A DNA stretch of 64,000 nucleotides from Amyelois transitella (taxonomy: Eukaryota; Arthropoda; Insecta; Lepidoptera; Pyralidae): contig NC_083536.1 of NCBI RefSeq assembly GCF_032362555.1, positions 9,052,001 through 9,116,000 on the forward strand. Reading direction: 5' to 3'. Shown here in pieces: positions 51,437 to 61,689 of the stretch. The notes under the pieces were generated by a model. The model had not been told where the DNA came from, made no database searches, and worked only from the letters and a program-made list of their open reading frames with translations. Both the position numbers and the translations under genes were made by a program. The stretch's first letter is position 1, and the number at the start of each line of letters is the position of its first letter.

Positions 51437-51683
51437 TGTTACGGGGTCCGAAAAATGTCTCTTTTTAAAAAAAGAAATTTATAATTAAACTGTTTATTTT
51501 GAGAACAAAATACAAAGAATAGAAATTAAATTATGAAATTGTATATGGAAAGAATGTCGAGAACGGACTGACTCAATCAAATCATGCTAAAACAAATGTG
51601 TAGTAATAACTAGGTCGCTGATGCAGTGAATATGCGTCAGCGATATTATTTTATAACATTTAGGGGTAAATGCTATCGTAACA
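51437..51683 (-). repeat. Errantivirus 5' LTR
   Basis: 247 bp, TG...CA ends, identical to 43235-43481; followed by GTAC. Confidence 0.95.
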
Positions 51684-52941
51684 GTACCTCTCAACTCTTA
51701 AATAAATTCTCGAATGAAGTGAACAATTATTTAAATAAAAAAATGCATGTACTGGTTCTCTTTGTAGACTTTAGCAAAGCTTTTGATATGCTAAAATACG
51801 ACACTCTATATGAGAAATTATCACAAAATGGAATACAAGGACCATTATTAAACTTGATAAAAAACTATCACAGCAATAGATACACTGCCGTCAAAGTCCA
51901 AGAGCAACTCAGTGTTAAGATCTTGACCACTAAAGGCACGGCGCAAGGTTCAATAATTGGTCCAACTGAATACCTCTTGTATGTAAATGATATGTGTAAT
52001 GTCATAGGGTCGGGATCGATGTACCAATTTGCTGATGATACATGTCTTCTAGTGGCCAATAAGGACATTACTCAAGCCGAAAACATCTTACAACAAAATT
52101 TTACTAGTATGTGTAAATGGGCACACGATCTTGGCCTTGTAATTAACGCTCAAAAAACAAAAATAGTTCACATCCGCTCATCACATAATAGAGTAACAAC
52201 TGTACCAGCTATCAAAGCCCATGAACACGCTTGCTTACACTCTAATAACTCATCTGGTTGCCAATGTCCCTTCCTGGAAGTAGTGGATAATCATAAATAC
52301 GTTGGTCTTCTGATCGATAGTAGATTTTGCTGGGGACCGCATAAAGATCATGTTTGTAACAAGTTAAGGTCAGTAATTAGCAAACTTTACTTACTTAAAT
52401 ATAAATTACCTTTTAAAATACTGAGATTATTGTACCTCGCCTTGGCGGACTCAGTTATAGGCTACGGCCTAAGTAGTTATGGAAGGACATATTCTACATA
52501 CATTGATTCCATTTATAAATTACAATTAAAAATGTTAAAAATAATTATTCCATATAGTATATATTAAAAAAACTAAACAAGGTTGATAAAGAGTTATTTA
52601 AATATTGCAATGTAATGAGTGTATATGATAAAATTAAGTACTTAACTTTAACTGAATCATGTCAAAAAAATTGTCTAGAAGAAAAACAACGACCTTCCCA
52701 CCTAAGGACACCTTGTTACAGGAAAAAATATAATATACCCAAATATAATAACTTGTATGGAACTAGAGTACCAACATACATGGTACCTTATTATTTGAAC
52801 GAACTTCCTTCAGAACTTCAGGAGTTGTATACTAAGGATTTTAAAAAGTTTAAATTAAAGTTTAAAATATATCTAAATTGTAAATGTAACAGCGACTCAC
52901 CGAACATAGATAAACCCTGCGAGGTTTGCATGGTTCGGTAG
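51684..52941 (+). pseudogene. LINE-E ORF2, second half of the RT and C-terminus
   Basis: Continues the RT after the inserted element: LLNKFSNEVNNYLNKKMHVL, VDFSKAFDMLKYD, GTAQGSIIGPTEYLLYVND and the catalytic FADDTCLLVANK, then KYVGLLIDSRFCWG. A shift near 52560 separates the last part (52615-52941, RVPTYMVPYYLNELPSELQE), which ends with a Cys-rich KPCEVCMVR. A poly-A tail follows at 52983. Confidence 0.8.
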
Positions 52942-53001
52942 CTATGTTTTGTATGTGTTATAAGAATACTGAATAAATGATTTAAAAAAAAAAAAAAAAA
53001 A

Positions 53002-53158
53002 ATATATATTATATTTATACATTTTTATTATCACCCACACAAAGGTTCTCTGCTTAACCCAATGGTAGACTGTTAGATAATGCTATTAGCATTAAGTCCG
53101 CCTATTGTACTTTACAAATTGTAATTGTTACAATAAAGAAAAAATAAATAAATATAAA
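53002..53158 (+). repeat. 3' tail of a Jockey/CR1-like LINE
   Basis: Contains GCATTAAGTCCGCCTATTGT and ends CAATAAAG plus AATAAATAAAT, like 31341-31541. Confidence 0.55.
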
Positions 53159-53164
53159 AAATCC

Positions 53165-53564
53165 TAAAGTGATTGTCTATCACCATCTTAGAGATCTTTT
53201 TTATATTAATAATGTACAAACCAATGTTTCTGCACTAAGAGAATTAGCTGACAATATATCAAAAAATCTTAGCATATTAAAATCTTTAATGTCCCTGCTC
53301 AAGATTAGGATCTTTTAGTAATATTTTTCCTGTCAGCTAAATTAGATCAACATATGCAAAGAAAATGGGAGAAAAAATGTAAAACTCGTGAACTTGCATT
53401 ACAGGAGTTCAAAACCTTCCTGCAGAGTCAAGCTGACCTTCAGGAAATACTGAGACAGGCCGGGACCAGCTCCAGTGGGCCGCCATCCTCGACAGCCTCG
53501 CGGAAGGTTCTCGTAGCTACGTCTGCTCCTGGTTCTCATCCTGCATCTCATTATAAAATAACAT
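53165..53564 (+). pseudogene. BEL/Pao gag, first fragment
   Basis: The translated segments VYHHLRDLFYINNVQTNVSA, LRELADNISKNLSILKS and, after a shift, LSAKLDQHMQRKWEKK, LQEFKTFLQSQADLQEILR match the DUF1759-type gag region of BEL/Pao elements as I recognise it. The frame runs into the TSD of LINE-C copy 2 (TAAAATAACAT) and resumes at 56113 with the zinc-knuckle region. Confidence 0.65.
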
Positions 53565-53570
53565 ACATAC

Positions 53571-54509
53571 GGTAAAACACCCAATCATCGACACTTTAAC
53601 GCACGAACTCTAGTATTTTTACAATATTTGTTTTATTTTTATTATTTTATCATATTTTGAAGTTTTCAGTAAAATTTTAGGGTATTTTGCATGATATATT
53701 AAAGTAGAAATGAATGTGATATAAAAATTTACAAGATATACCAATATAGAAATATGGTATTTTTGGCCTAATATTCGACTGCAGAAATCCAATTAGCGAC
53801 AACCGGTTTTCGACATGTTCCAATAATCGAGATCTAGTCTAAATCGACATGTTCTATTTATGGACACCCAATATTTAACGGTCCATTAATCGTGCACCCA
53901 GCCTAAAATTTTCAAATGGTAGCTTTAAACAGAAAAAAGTTATGAGCAATAAACCTTACTCACCTCCTTAGTGATTTCACTAATAAAACTGGCTTTCCGT
54001 TAAAAACTTCTGCCGGTCGATATTTAAAGCTACATACATACATACATATGGTCACGTCCATATCCCTTACGAGGTAGACAGAGCCAACAGTCTTGAAAAG
54101 ACTGAATGGCCACGTTCAGCTATTTGGCTTAATGATAGAATTGAGATTCAAATAGTGACAGGTTGCTGGCCTGTCGCCTAAAAATAAGAATCCCAAGTTT
54201 GTAAGCCTATCCCTTAGTCGCCTTTTACGACATCCATGGGAAAGATATGGAGTGGTCCTATTCTTTTTTGGTATTGGTGCCGGAAACCACACGGCACCAA
54301 TACCAAAAAGCCACATATTTAAAGCTCCACCATTTTTTATCAAAATAACCGAATGTAGAAAGTGACACTTGCAATGAGAGCTGGATGAACCTTGTGTATA
54401 ACCTATGCTTCGTTTACGTTCAAATACACAACATTAGTATATCCTTTTTTTATTTTACTTTTTATGTGTCGATCATTGGTGGTCTGTTGGACATTGGGTA
54501 CTTTACGCT
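53571..54509. mobile_element. MITE-like element inserted in the CATA tail of LINE-C
   Basis: The left end GGTAAAACACCCAATCATCG and the right end (reverse complement CGTAAAGTACCCAAT...GATCGACAC) form an imperfect inverted repeat, with extra bases in the right arm. ACCCA blocks recur inside. No coding potential. It is itself interrupted by the repeat at 54032-54314. Confidence 0.5.
54032..54314 (-). mobile_element. SINE-like repeat (family F) with 12-bp TSD
   Basis: ATATTTAAAGCT is duplicated at 54020-54031 and 54315-54326. The element ends in a CATA-type tail (54032-54047) in minus-strand sense and contains GACAGAGCCAACAGTCTTGA. A second fragment with the same core lies at 62586-62673. A long TSD and a simple-repeat tail point to target-primed retrotransposition. 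Near its 5' end GGTATTGGTGCCG and CGGCACCAATACC can pair (about 54269-54305). Confidence 0.8.
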
Positions 54510-54525
54510 ACATACATACATAAAA

Positions 54526-56100
54526 TCACGCCACTTTCCCGGAGGGGTAGGCAGAGACTACCTCTTTCCACTTGCCACGATCCCTGCATACTTCCTTTGC
54601 TTCATCCACATTCATAACTCTCTTCATGCAAGCTCGGCGGTTTCGGGTACTTTTGACCTGACCTTTTACCAGGACGTCCTTAATTTGATCAAGATATGTT
54701 CGTCTAGATCTTCCCACCCCGACCTTTCCCTCCACACTCTCCATGTATATCTGCTTAGTCAACCTGTTTTCATTCATCCTCTCCACATGACCGAACCATC
54801 TCAACATACCCTTTTCTATTCCTGTCTCTACATCTTCTTTCACATCACAACATTCCCTTATCACGCTGTTCCTTATCCGGTCACTCAATTTCACACCCAA
54901 CATACTCCTTAACGCTCTCATTTCCACTGCATTTATTCTGCTTTCGTGCTTCTTTTGCCATACCCAACTTTCACTCCCATACATTAATGTCGGGACCAAC
55001 ACGCCCCTGTGCACAGCCAGTCGAGCCTTTTTGGATAGTTTCTGACTGCTCATAAAGGCATGCAAAGCTCCATTCACCATGTTCCCCGCGTTCACTCTCC
55101 TTTCAATATCACTATCACACTTGCCATCTGATGTAAACTTTGATCCTAGATATACAAACTCTTTCACTTGCTCAACTTTTTCTCTTCCAATCAAAATATT
55201 ACATGCTGTCATTTCTTTCTCCATTTCAAAAACCAGTGTTTTAGTTTTACTTACGTTCACTTTCATTCCTTTCTCTTTTAAAGCTTCATGCATACAGTTC
55301 ACCATCTCCTGTAACTCCTCCGCTGATGACGCCAGTATAACCTGATCGTCGGCATAGAGCAGACATTTGACGAGTAACTCATTCATCCTTAATCCACTTT
55401 CAGACTCTTTCAAATCTGTCAAACAACTATCCATAAATAGGTTGAACAGCCACGGTGACGCAACACATCCTTGCCTAACGCCTTTCTCAATCTTAAACCA
55501 CTCAGTGTGCGCTCCGTTTATCCTGACACAAGCACTCGAATCCTCATATAAGGATTTCAGTGCTCGTATTAAGAGACTGCTCACCCCATGCATAGAAAGT
55601 GCTGACCACAATTCATTCCTCGCAACTCTGTCATAGGCCTTTTCCAAATCCACGAATGTGCAATAGACTTTTTGTCTCTTGGCCAAAAACTTTTCGGCTA
55701 TGCACCGCAAAGAAAAGACCTGATCAGTACATCCCATTCCCTTTCGAAATCCCGCTTGAGCATCCCATATTTTGTCATCAGTTTCATTCCTGACTCTATT
55801 AATCAATACCTTAGCATACAATTTGCCGACGACGCTAAGCAGGCTTATACCACGATAATTTTTGCAGTCCAGTTGTGACCCTTTTCCTTTGTAAAGTGGC
55901 ACGATAACAGCCTTACACCAATCTTTTGGTACTCGGCCGCTTCTCCAACACAAATTGAAAATGCAGTACAACTGTCTAGCTACGACGCCTTTTCCTGCTT
56001 TTAGCATCTCGACCGACACTCTATCATATCCAGCAGCCTTACCCGCTTTCATACTCTTAAGTGCTTCCACAATTTCAAACATTTCAATTTCGCCTTCCAT
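54526..56100 (-). CDS. LINE-C copy 2 reverse transcriptase, 5'-truncated
   Basis: 524-residue open frame. RT motifs in order: KAGKAAGYDRVSVEMLKAGK, CKNYRGISLLSVVGKLYAKV, FVDLEKAYDRVARNEL, GVRQGCVASPWLFNLFMDSC and YADDQVILASS. The C-terminal region has CCDVKEDVETGIEKGMLRWF and continues, uninterrupted here, through RTYLDQIKDVLVKGQVKST to the end. This copy shows the empty Harbinger target. No endonuclease; a dead-on-arrival copy although its frame is open. Very similar to 15858-17258, so the two insertions are probably of similar age. Confidence 0.85.
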   Translation of the reverse strand: MEGEIEMFEIVEALKSMKAGKAAGYDRVSVEMLKAGKGVVARQLYCIFNLCWRSGRVPKDWCKAVIVPLYKGKGSQLDCKNYRGISLLSVVGKLYAKVLINRVRNETDDKIWDAQAGFRKGMGCTDQVFSLRCIAEKFLAKRQKVYCTFVDLEKAYDRVARNELWSALSMHGVSSLLIRALKSLYEDSSACVRINGAHTEWFKIEKGVRQGCVASPWLFNLFMDSCLTDLKESESGLRMNELLVKCLLYADDQVILASSAEELQEMVNCMHEALKEKGMKVNVSKTKTLVFEMEKEMTACNILIGREKVEQVKEFVYLGSKFTSDGKCDSDIERRVNAGNMVNGALHAFMSSQKLSKKARLAVHRGVLVPTLMYGSESWVWQKKHESRINAVEMRALRSMLGVKLSDRIRNSVIRECCDVKEDVETGIEKGMLRWFGHVERMNENRLTKQIYMESVEGKVGVGRSRRTYLDQIKDVLVKGQVKSTRNRRACMKRVMNVDEAKEVCRDRGKWKEVVSAYPSGKVA

Positions 56101-56112
56101 CTCATTCTCTCT

Positions 56113-57030
56113 TAAAATAACATTTGGTATTTATAACCGCCGTAGTCAATGCCCTAGTTGCAAGAAAAGTCACTATCTTAATCGATGTCCTAAATTCTTG
56201 GCTCTAAATCCACAATCACGCATTCTTGTAGTTAATAAACTAAATCTATGTCAAAACTGCCTAGGTTCTAATCAAATCTTACCTAATTGCAAGGCTTCTT
56301 ACTGTAGAACTTGCCAACGTAAACACCACACTCTTCTTCATATAATACCTAACAATACTCAAAGGCCTATTCTTACCAATATCAATACTAATTCTAATTC
56401 ACAATAACCTACTTCAGCTTTGTCAACTTTACCCAACCCCGAACCGAGATTCGAAAACCAATCTGTCAACCTATTATCTAACCAAGTAGTAAATACAACA
56501 ATGGGTATAGTTAACAATAGCTTACCAACACAATTAAAGCCTGTTAGTTCGTTCCACTGCATTAGTCACTGTACGAAATTTAACCAACTTCACAAAATAA
56601 AAGTACTTTTAGACTCACTCTCAATCAAATTATATCACAACTAGTGCATTTAATAAATTAAATTTATCAACGCAAACAATAAATATGGAAGTTATTGGGT
56701 TCAACGAGAACAAAACAAAAATTAACCAATTATGCAATTTTGAAATTAATTCTATAGACAATACCTACCTATTCAACTAATTTATCATGTTTTATCGTAC
56801 CTACTATTTGCACTTTGCCATCTTACTTACCTTCTCAATCAATTGACATCCCAAACCGACTTACATTAGCAGATACTAGTTATTATGGTGTGCGATGGTG
56901 GTGAAGTCGATATTATAATAGGAGCCGAGCTCTTTTACTAACTTCTCTGTATTGGTCAGCACCGCTTTGGTGAAGGGTTGCCAATCTTACAGAGAACTAG
57001 ACTAGGATGGGTAGTTAGCTGCGCGCGGCA
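56113..57030 (+). pseudogene. BEL/Pao gag zinc-knuckle region and protease remnant
   Basis: Continues the frame of 53165-53564. Shows CPSCKKSHYLNRCPKFLALN, NKLNLCQNCLGSNQILPNC and CRTCQRKHHTLLHI, the Cys/His pattern of BEL/Pao gag. With shifts it passes to a peptidase-A17-like stretch (KIKVLLDSLSIK at the active-site region, where DSGS would be expected, then IIIGAELF and LPILQRTRLGWVVS). No RT follows before sequence changes at about 57030. Strongly decayed. Confidence 0.6.
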
Positions 57031-57116
57031 CGTTCTAGTGACCGCTCGTATTATCTATCGCGTTATCTGTCCGCTAATTGTCATGTACAAATTGTCTTCG
57101 TCTACCCTCAATTACA

Positions 57117-58365
57117 ATGAGTGAAATAAGTAAAGGCAACTCCTTTCAAATACAAAAAGTGATGACGAAGAACATCAGTGTCAGCAGCAGACTAACGATT
57201 TTGACTGGGACAACACAGGAATAGAACTACCGCAGTAAACCGAACGTTTAGCAGAAAAAAAGGCTGAGGAACAGCAGTGAAGAAATTATAGACGACGAGG
57301 ATTTCATTACAGTGGGAAGAAGTACGAAGAAATAAGCAAGAAGCTATTCAAAGGTCAGTGACAAAGATAATCAAAACATGAGAAATACGAGTATGAGTGA
57401 TGATGAAATAAACTTCGAGGTTTGGGTTAATTCAATACAACCTTTACCGAAACAAGTTGCTTTAGCAAAGCTTTTGAACGCTGAAAACATAACAGAAGTA
57501 CTGAGGATCAATTATAAGGGTCCCTATAAAGTATTAAGTAATTAAATTTGAAAAAAAAAGAAGAGGCAGATAAGTTGCTTAACTCTGCAAAAATTAAAGA
57601 TATGGGTTGTAAATGCCAATCGACAGAAGAAATTCGTTTCTCCTATGGAATAGTGAAACACATAGATAGCGATTTGAAAGAAGAAGAAATGAGTGAGATA
57701 TTCAAATGTCAGAACAAAATACTATCAGTTAAAGAGACTAACAGGTGACGGACAATGGGTGGATTCTAAGACTATACGTATATGCTTTCAGAGTTCCACC
57801 TTACCCCCGTATATTAATGGATACGGTTATAGGTTTAAGGTGGAGCCCTATACATACCCAGTCACACAATGTTCTGGGTGCTGGAAATATGGGCATTTAG
57901 TACGTTTTTGCCCTACGAAGAAAATTATGTGCCCTAAGTGTGGGAATGAACATGTAAATTGTGAGACTAATAAATACTCATATATAAATTGTAATGGGAA
58001 TCACATGGCCCTTGACAAATCTTGCCCAGTATTTACAAAAGAAAAAGAGATAAGGAAAATTATGAGCTCTGAAAATTGCTCATATCGGAAGACCTTTGAA
58101 AAGTTTGAAGAAAAGAAACGACATTCTATTAATAAATCACATAATGAGTGACGTAAATGATATGGAAAATGAGTCTACAAAACATGTTAGCACAGAACCA
58201 ACATATAGAGATATAGTTATGACCAAAGCAATAATACACAGAGAAAACTCACATATAAACGATCGCAGAACAATGGAAACAACGGAAATAACAGGTGATA
58301 ACAAAACAAAAATACCAAGAACAGGAAGAAAGAAAAGAAGAGAAATCAACGGGACTCAGACATGA
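57117..58365 (+). pseudogene. I-like LINE ORF1 with CCHC-type knuckles
   Basis: The ATG at 57117 starts a frame with early stops. Recognisable blocks are EVWVNSIQPLPKQVALAKLL, ICFQSSTLPPYINGYGYRF and the zinc-knuckle region CSGCWKYGHLVRFC, CPKCGNEHVNC and a third C..C..H..C-like block. The segment EPTYRDIVMTK follows in another frame. The layout resembles ORF1 of I/Jockey-type LINEs (nucleic-acid-binding Gag-like). Multiple shifts and stops. Confidence 0.6.
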
Positions 58366-58617
58366 ACGATTACTCGCAAACATTAAATAATAATAGTGAG
58401 GAAAGACTACTGGACGAAGAAAAACAAAACAAGGAACAAACCAAATAATCTACTATTTAAAGTATATTCAACAGAACTAAAAATATTGTATTCAGCAAGA
58501 ACGATTTTCAAGGGAAAGTCAAAGAAATTGTGAATTTAATAATAGAAAAATTTACAAAACTAGTTGGTAAATTAATAGAAAAGGGAAATATTTACAACAA
58601 GTTAATGTCATTTACTT

Positions 58618-59488
58618 ATGGATAGAAGTCTTAACACGTCTTCGCTGAACTTGTTACAGTGGAACTCACAAAGCCTAAGACCGAAACTCAACGAGTTTTC
58701 TTGCCTTCTTCACCAGGTGAAAATACACATAGCGATCTTAAGTGAAACCTGGCTAGAACCGGAGTCACCACTCAGGATTAGTGAGTACAATATCCATAGA
58801 GCCGATAGGCCTGATGATGATTACGGCGGCGTTGCTGTCGTAAGTCACAAATCCATCAAATCAAACTTGTTAGTTGCACATTAATAACACAGGTATACAA
58901 TTAGTCCATATTAAGTTGCTTTACTGTAATAACATTGAAAACATTGTATCGGTTTACTGTCCATCTCCAATTAGTACTACCCAGTCAGATTGGGACGAAA
59001 TATTTACTAAGTTCCCTAGAAAATCTTTTATTGCTGGCTACTTCAATATATTGCTATCAATAACGGCGCAGCCACTAGAATTAGTGAACAATCAGGTCCA
59101 ATAAACTTCTCCAGATATCACATTTGTCTCTTCTGATGTCGCCATACATTTCAACTGGCAGGTAACGGCAGAATGTCTAGGTAGCGATCATATGATTATC
59201 AAATACAGCGACAGTGATTTCGGTAAATGTACCTTTATACACAAACGTAATTTTAAAAAAGCAGATTGGGCACAATACCAGTACCTTGTAGAAAACCAGT
59301 TGAAAACATCGGACGTTAACGTCACAGTCAATGTTCAATCTCTATACGATAACTTTGTTAGCTGTCTTAATACCGCAGCGGATGCTAGTATTCCTAACTA
59401 AAAGGTTCCTCATGACCCCACAAGAAAATTTAAGCCCAAACCTTATTGGTCCCCCATAATATCTAAAGCAGTCGCAACACGTATAGAG
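58618..59488 (+). pseudogene. I-like LINE ORF2, endonuclease
   Basis: ATG at 58618, then LNLLQWNSQSLRPKLNEFSC, IAILSETWLEPESPLRIS and DDYGGVAVVSHKSIK. Shifts at about 58880 and 59105 lead to VSVYCPSPISTTQSDW, IAGYFNILLS (GDFN decayed to GYFN) and CTFIHKRNFKKADWAQYQYL. The frame meets a DNA transposon at 59489 and continues for a short distance after 61395 (IFLRNPTPLNYSKSKL). Confidence 0.65.
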
Positions 59489-60064
59489 CAAGAGCCCGTG
59501 AACGCCAGACATACCTTATTTTGTAAAAGCTGAAAGTTTCTGTAAATATGCCTCTAGTACAGGTAGGAACGATCCCCACCTATGATACTCAGGCAGTGGT
59601 TGCTTTGGCAGGTAGCAGGTAATAAAGGTATACTTTTTTAAACCTGTAATTCATTAATTTGTAAAGCTCAATTTTTTGATATTTTATCCGTAATAATACA
59701 CAAACTCGCGTTACTCATTGCCAGACACCTACTATAGTTGCAACCCCTTGCCAGACACCCCTAAACTATAATATTTTGTAACTCTACTTACGTCATTTTG
59801 TAAAATCTGAATTTAATACATATTTTTTGGGGAATTATTCAAACAACGTTTCTGTAGTAGCCAGACATTTTTGAAGGTTCTATTATCCTGCCAGACGCAT
59901 TGGAGTGAGCAAAAGATGCAAGAGTGCGGAGTATATGTAGTAACTGGAGCGAGTGGAACAGAGTGGGTATCATTCAGCGGACGGTTATACACGCATAGTA
60001 AACGTTGTAATATTAATTTGTGCTCGTTGTAAAATAAATTTGATCCAGTTTTAATAGTGCTATC

Positions 60065-60214
60065 ATGAGTGACGAAAAAGAAGACGGAGTTTGCTTTGTC
60101 TGTAAAAAAAGTAGTGAAGATCTAAGAATATTTTACGAGGAGACTTTCAAAAAATATCAGACTATATTAAAATTACGAAAAATACATAACCTCAAATATA
60201 AAGAGATTATTTGA
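60065..60214 (+). CDS. Short ORF inside the long-TIR transposon, possibly a transposase N-terminus
   Basis: 49 codons: MSDEKEDGVCFVCKKSSEDL, then LRIFYEETFKKYQTILKLRK and YKEII followed by a stop. The CxxC pair and the following basic helix look like the first part of a zinc-binding domain that should continue with more Cys/His. The rest is absent, so this is probably the remnant left after internal deletion. I do not recognise the superfamily with confidence. Confidence 0.4.
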   Translation: MSDEKEDGVCFVCKKSSEDLRIFYEETFKKYQTILKLRKIHNLKYKEII

Positions 60215-60750
60215 GAAAATGAACTTCATATAACTTAAAAATAATATGAATTAATTGTTTCGTTTTTTCACAGTATTAATATTTTGTTATACAGGATGGC
60301 ATTTAAAACAACTGCATCCTTTTAAACATACACTACACCCATGTTTCTGAGCTGTTTGAGCCTATTTTTATTTAAATTAAATGTCATCATTTTCACATTT
60401 AAAAAACCCTCAAAAACTACGTCACACGCTTTATTAAAGACCAATACTACAAAAATAAATTAAAACTAAACATGTAAATAAATGTCTGAAAAATAAATTA
60501 TTTTTCTAGTATCAAGATCAAGTAAAATACAGAGTTGTCGAGATCGCTCAGCTAAATGAATTGTATCGTTGACCTCTGAATCTTACGCGTCGCTTTTCCG
60601 CCGGCTGGGGTAATATTACGTATTTAGGATCGTGGATTTTGATACTTTTATTTTTTTTCGTACTTTCTGAAATATGAATCGATATTTTTCTTTTGACGTT
60701 TTTAAATATCCTTTAGATGAGTACACTTAACAGTTAAATTTATGCAGTTG

Positions 60751-60814
60751 AATGTTCATTAAGAATTATACAGGGTGACTTTTAAGTCACCCTGTATAAT
60801 TCTTAATGAACATT
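60751..60814. repeat. 64-nt near-perfect palindrome
   Basis: Two 31-nt arms with a 2-nt centre; left arm begins AATGTTCATTAAG and ends ACAGGGTGACTT, right arm is its exact complement. Lies in the interior of the long-TIR transposon. Confidence 0.9.
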
Positions 60815-61689
60815 GTTTCAAAATTTTGTATGTAATGCTTTTATTTAAAATTTTTTTTTGATAAATTAGAAAAAGAGACCGCAAAATAAACGACAGCTGA
60901 TGCGCGCAAGAAACCGAACGCTCAGTCCCACTCGCTCCAGTTACTACATATACTCCGCACTCTTGCATCCTTTGCTCACTCCAATGCGTCTGGCAGGATA
61001 ATAGAACCTTCAAAAATGTCTGGCTACTACAGAAACGTTGTTTGAATAATTCTCCAAAAAATATGTATTAAATTCGGATTTTACAAAATGACGTAAGTAG
61101 AGTTACAAAATATTATAGTTTAGGGGTGTCTGGCAAGGGGTTGCAACCATAGTAGGTGTCTGGCAATGAGTAACGCGAGTTTGTGTATTATTACGGATAA
61201 AATATCAAAAAATTGAGCTTTACAAATTAATGAATTTCAGGTTGAAAAAAGTATCCCTTTATTACCTGCTAACTGCCAAAGCAACCACTGCCTGAGTATC
61301 ATAGGTGGGGATCGTTCCTACCTGTACTAGAGGCATATTCACGGAAACTTTCAGCTTTTACAAAATAAGGTATGTCTGGCGTTCATGGGCTCTTGGACTA
61401 GTAGATTGTATCTGAAAATATTTTTAAGAAACCCCACTCCGCTTAATTACAGTAAATCCAAGTTGCCAAAAACTTATAAGATAAGCTGGGTGCGCGGTGC
61501 GCTTCTTAACGTACCGGACGTGTTAGTGAAGCTCGTGTGTTTATAATTTTTAAATGTGGTGTTTCCTGAAAGTTGAGTAGTTGAAGTTCGATAACCAGAT
61601 TTCTAACTTTATAATTGTGTGTTCCGTATTTATTTCGTATATTTATTTATTTATTAATGGAAGTCTTACAGTCTAATTTATATGATATA

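Larger units (their letters stand above)
43235..51683 (-). mobile_element. Complete errantivirus-type Ty3/gypsy element with env, identical LTRs, GTAC TSD
   Basis: 247-bp LTRs at 43235-43481 and 51437-51683, both TGTTACGG...ATCGTAACA; by eye they are base-for-base identical. GTAC is duplicated at 43231-43234 and 51684-51687. On the minus strand: primer-binding site, leader, gag, pol by -1 frameshift, env, polypurine tract. No stop or shift in the three ORFs. Structurally competent and inserted very recently. Confidence 0.95.
40326..53001 (+). mobile_element. LINE-E: CR1-like LINE with PHD-finger ORF1, split by an errantivirus
   Basis: 5' leader from about 40326, ORF1, ORF2 first part to 43234, then the LTR element 43235-51683, then ORF2 second part from 51684 and a poly-A tail at 52983-53000. 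Removing the LTR element and one GTAC restores the reading frame (QKYKG-T-...). Confidence 0.85.
53565..56112 (-). mobile_element. LINE-C copy 2 (RTE-like) with nested MITE in its tail
   Basis: TAAAATAACAT at 53554-53564 and 56113-56123 brackets the insertion in the BEL/Pao gag. The CATA-repeat tail of LINE-C is split: a few units at 53561-53570, then a foreign block (53571-54509), then more units at 54510-54524 and the element proper. Confidence 0.8.
59489..61395. mobile_element. DNA transposon with about 470-bp terminal inverted repeats, superfamily unknown
   Basis: 59489-59958 and 60927-61395 are near-perfect inverted copies, starting CAAGAGCCCGTGAACGCC and its complement (one R/Y difference visible in the first 12 bases, few others). 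Each arm has five GCCAGAC motifs (left arm 59504, 59720, 59750, 59860, 59890). The 970-bp centre has a 49-codon ORF at 60065. Flanking I-like LINE sequence resumes on both sides. No clear TSD: the left flank ends GTATAGAG, the right begins GACTAGTA. Confidence 0.8.
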
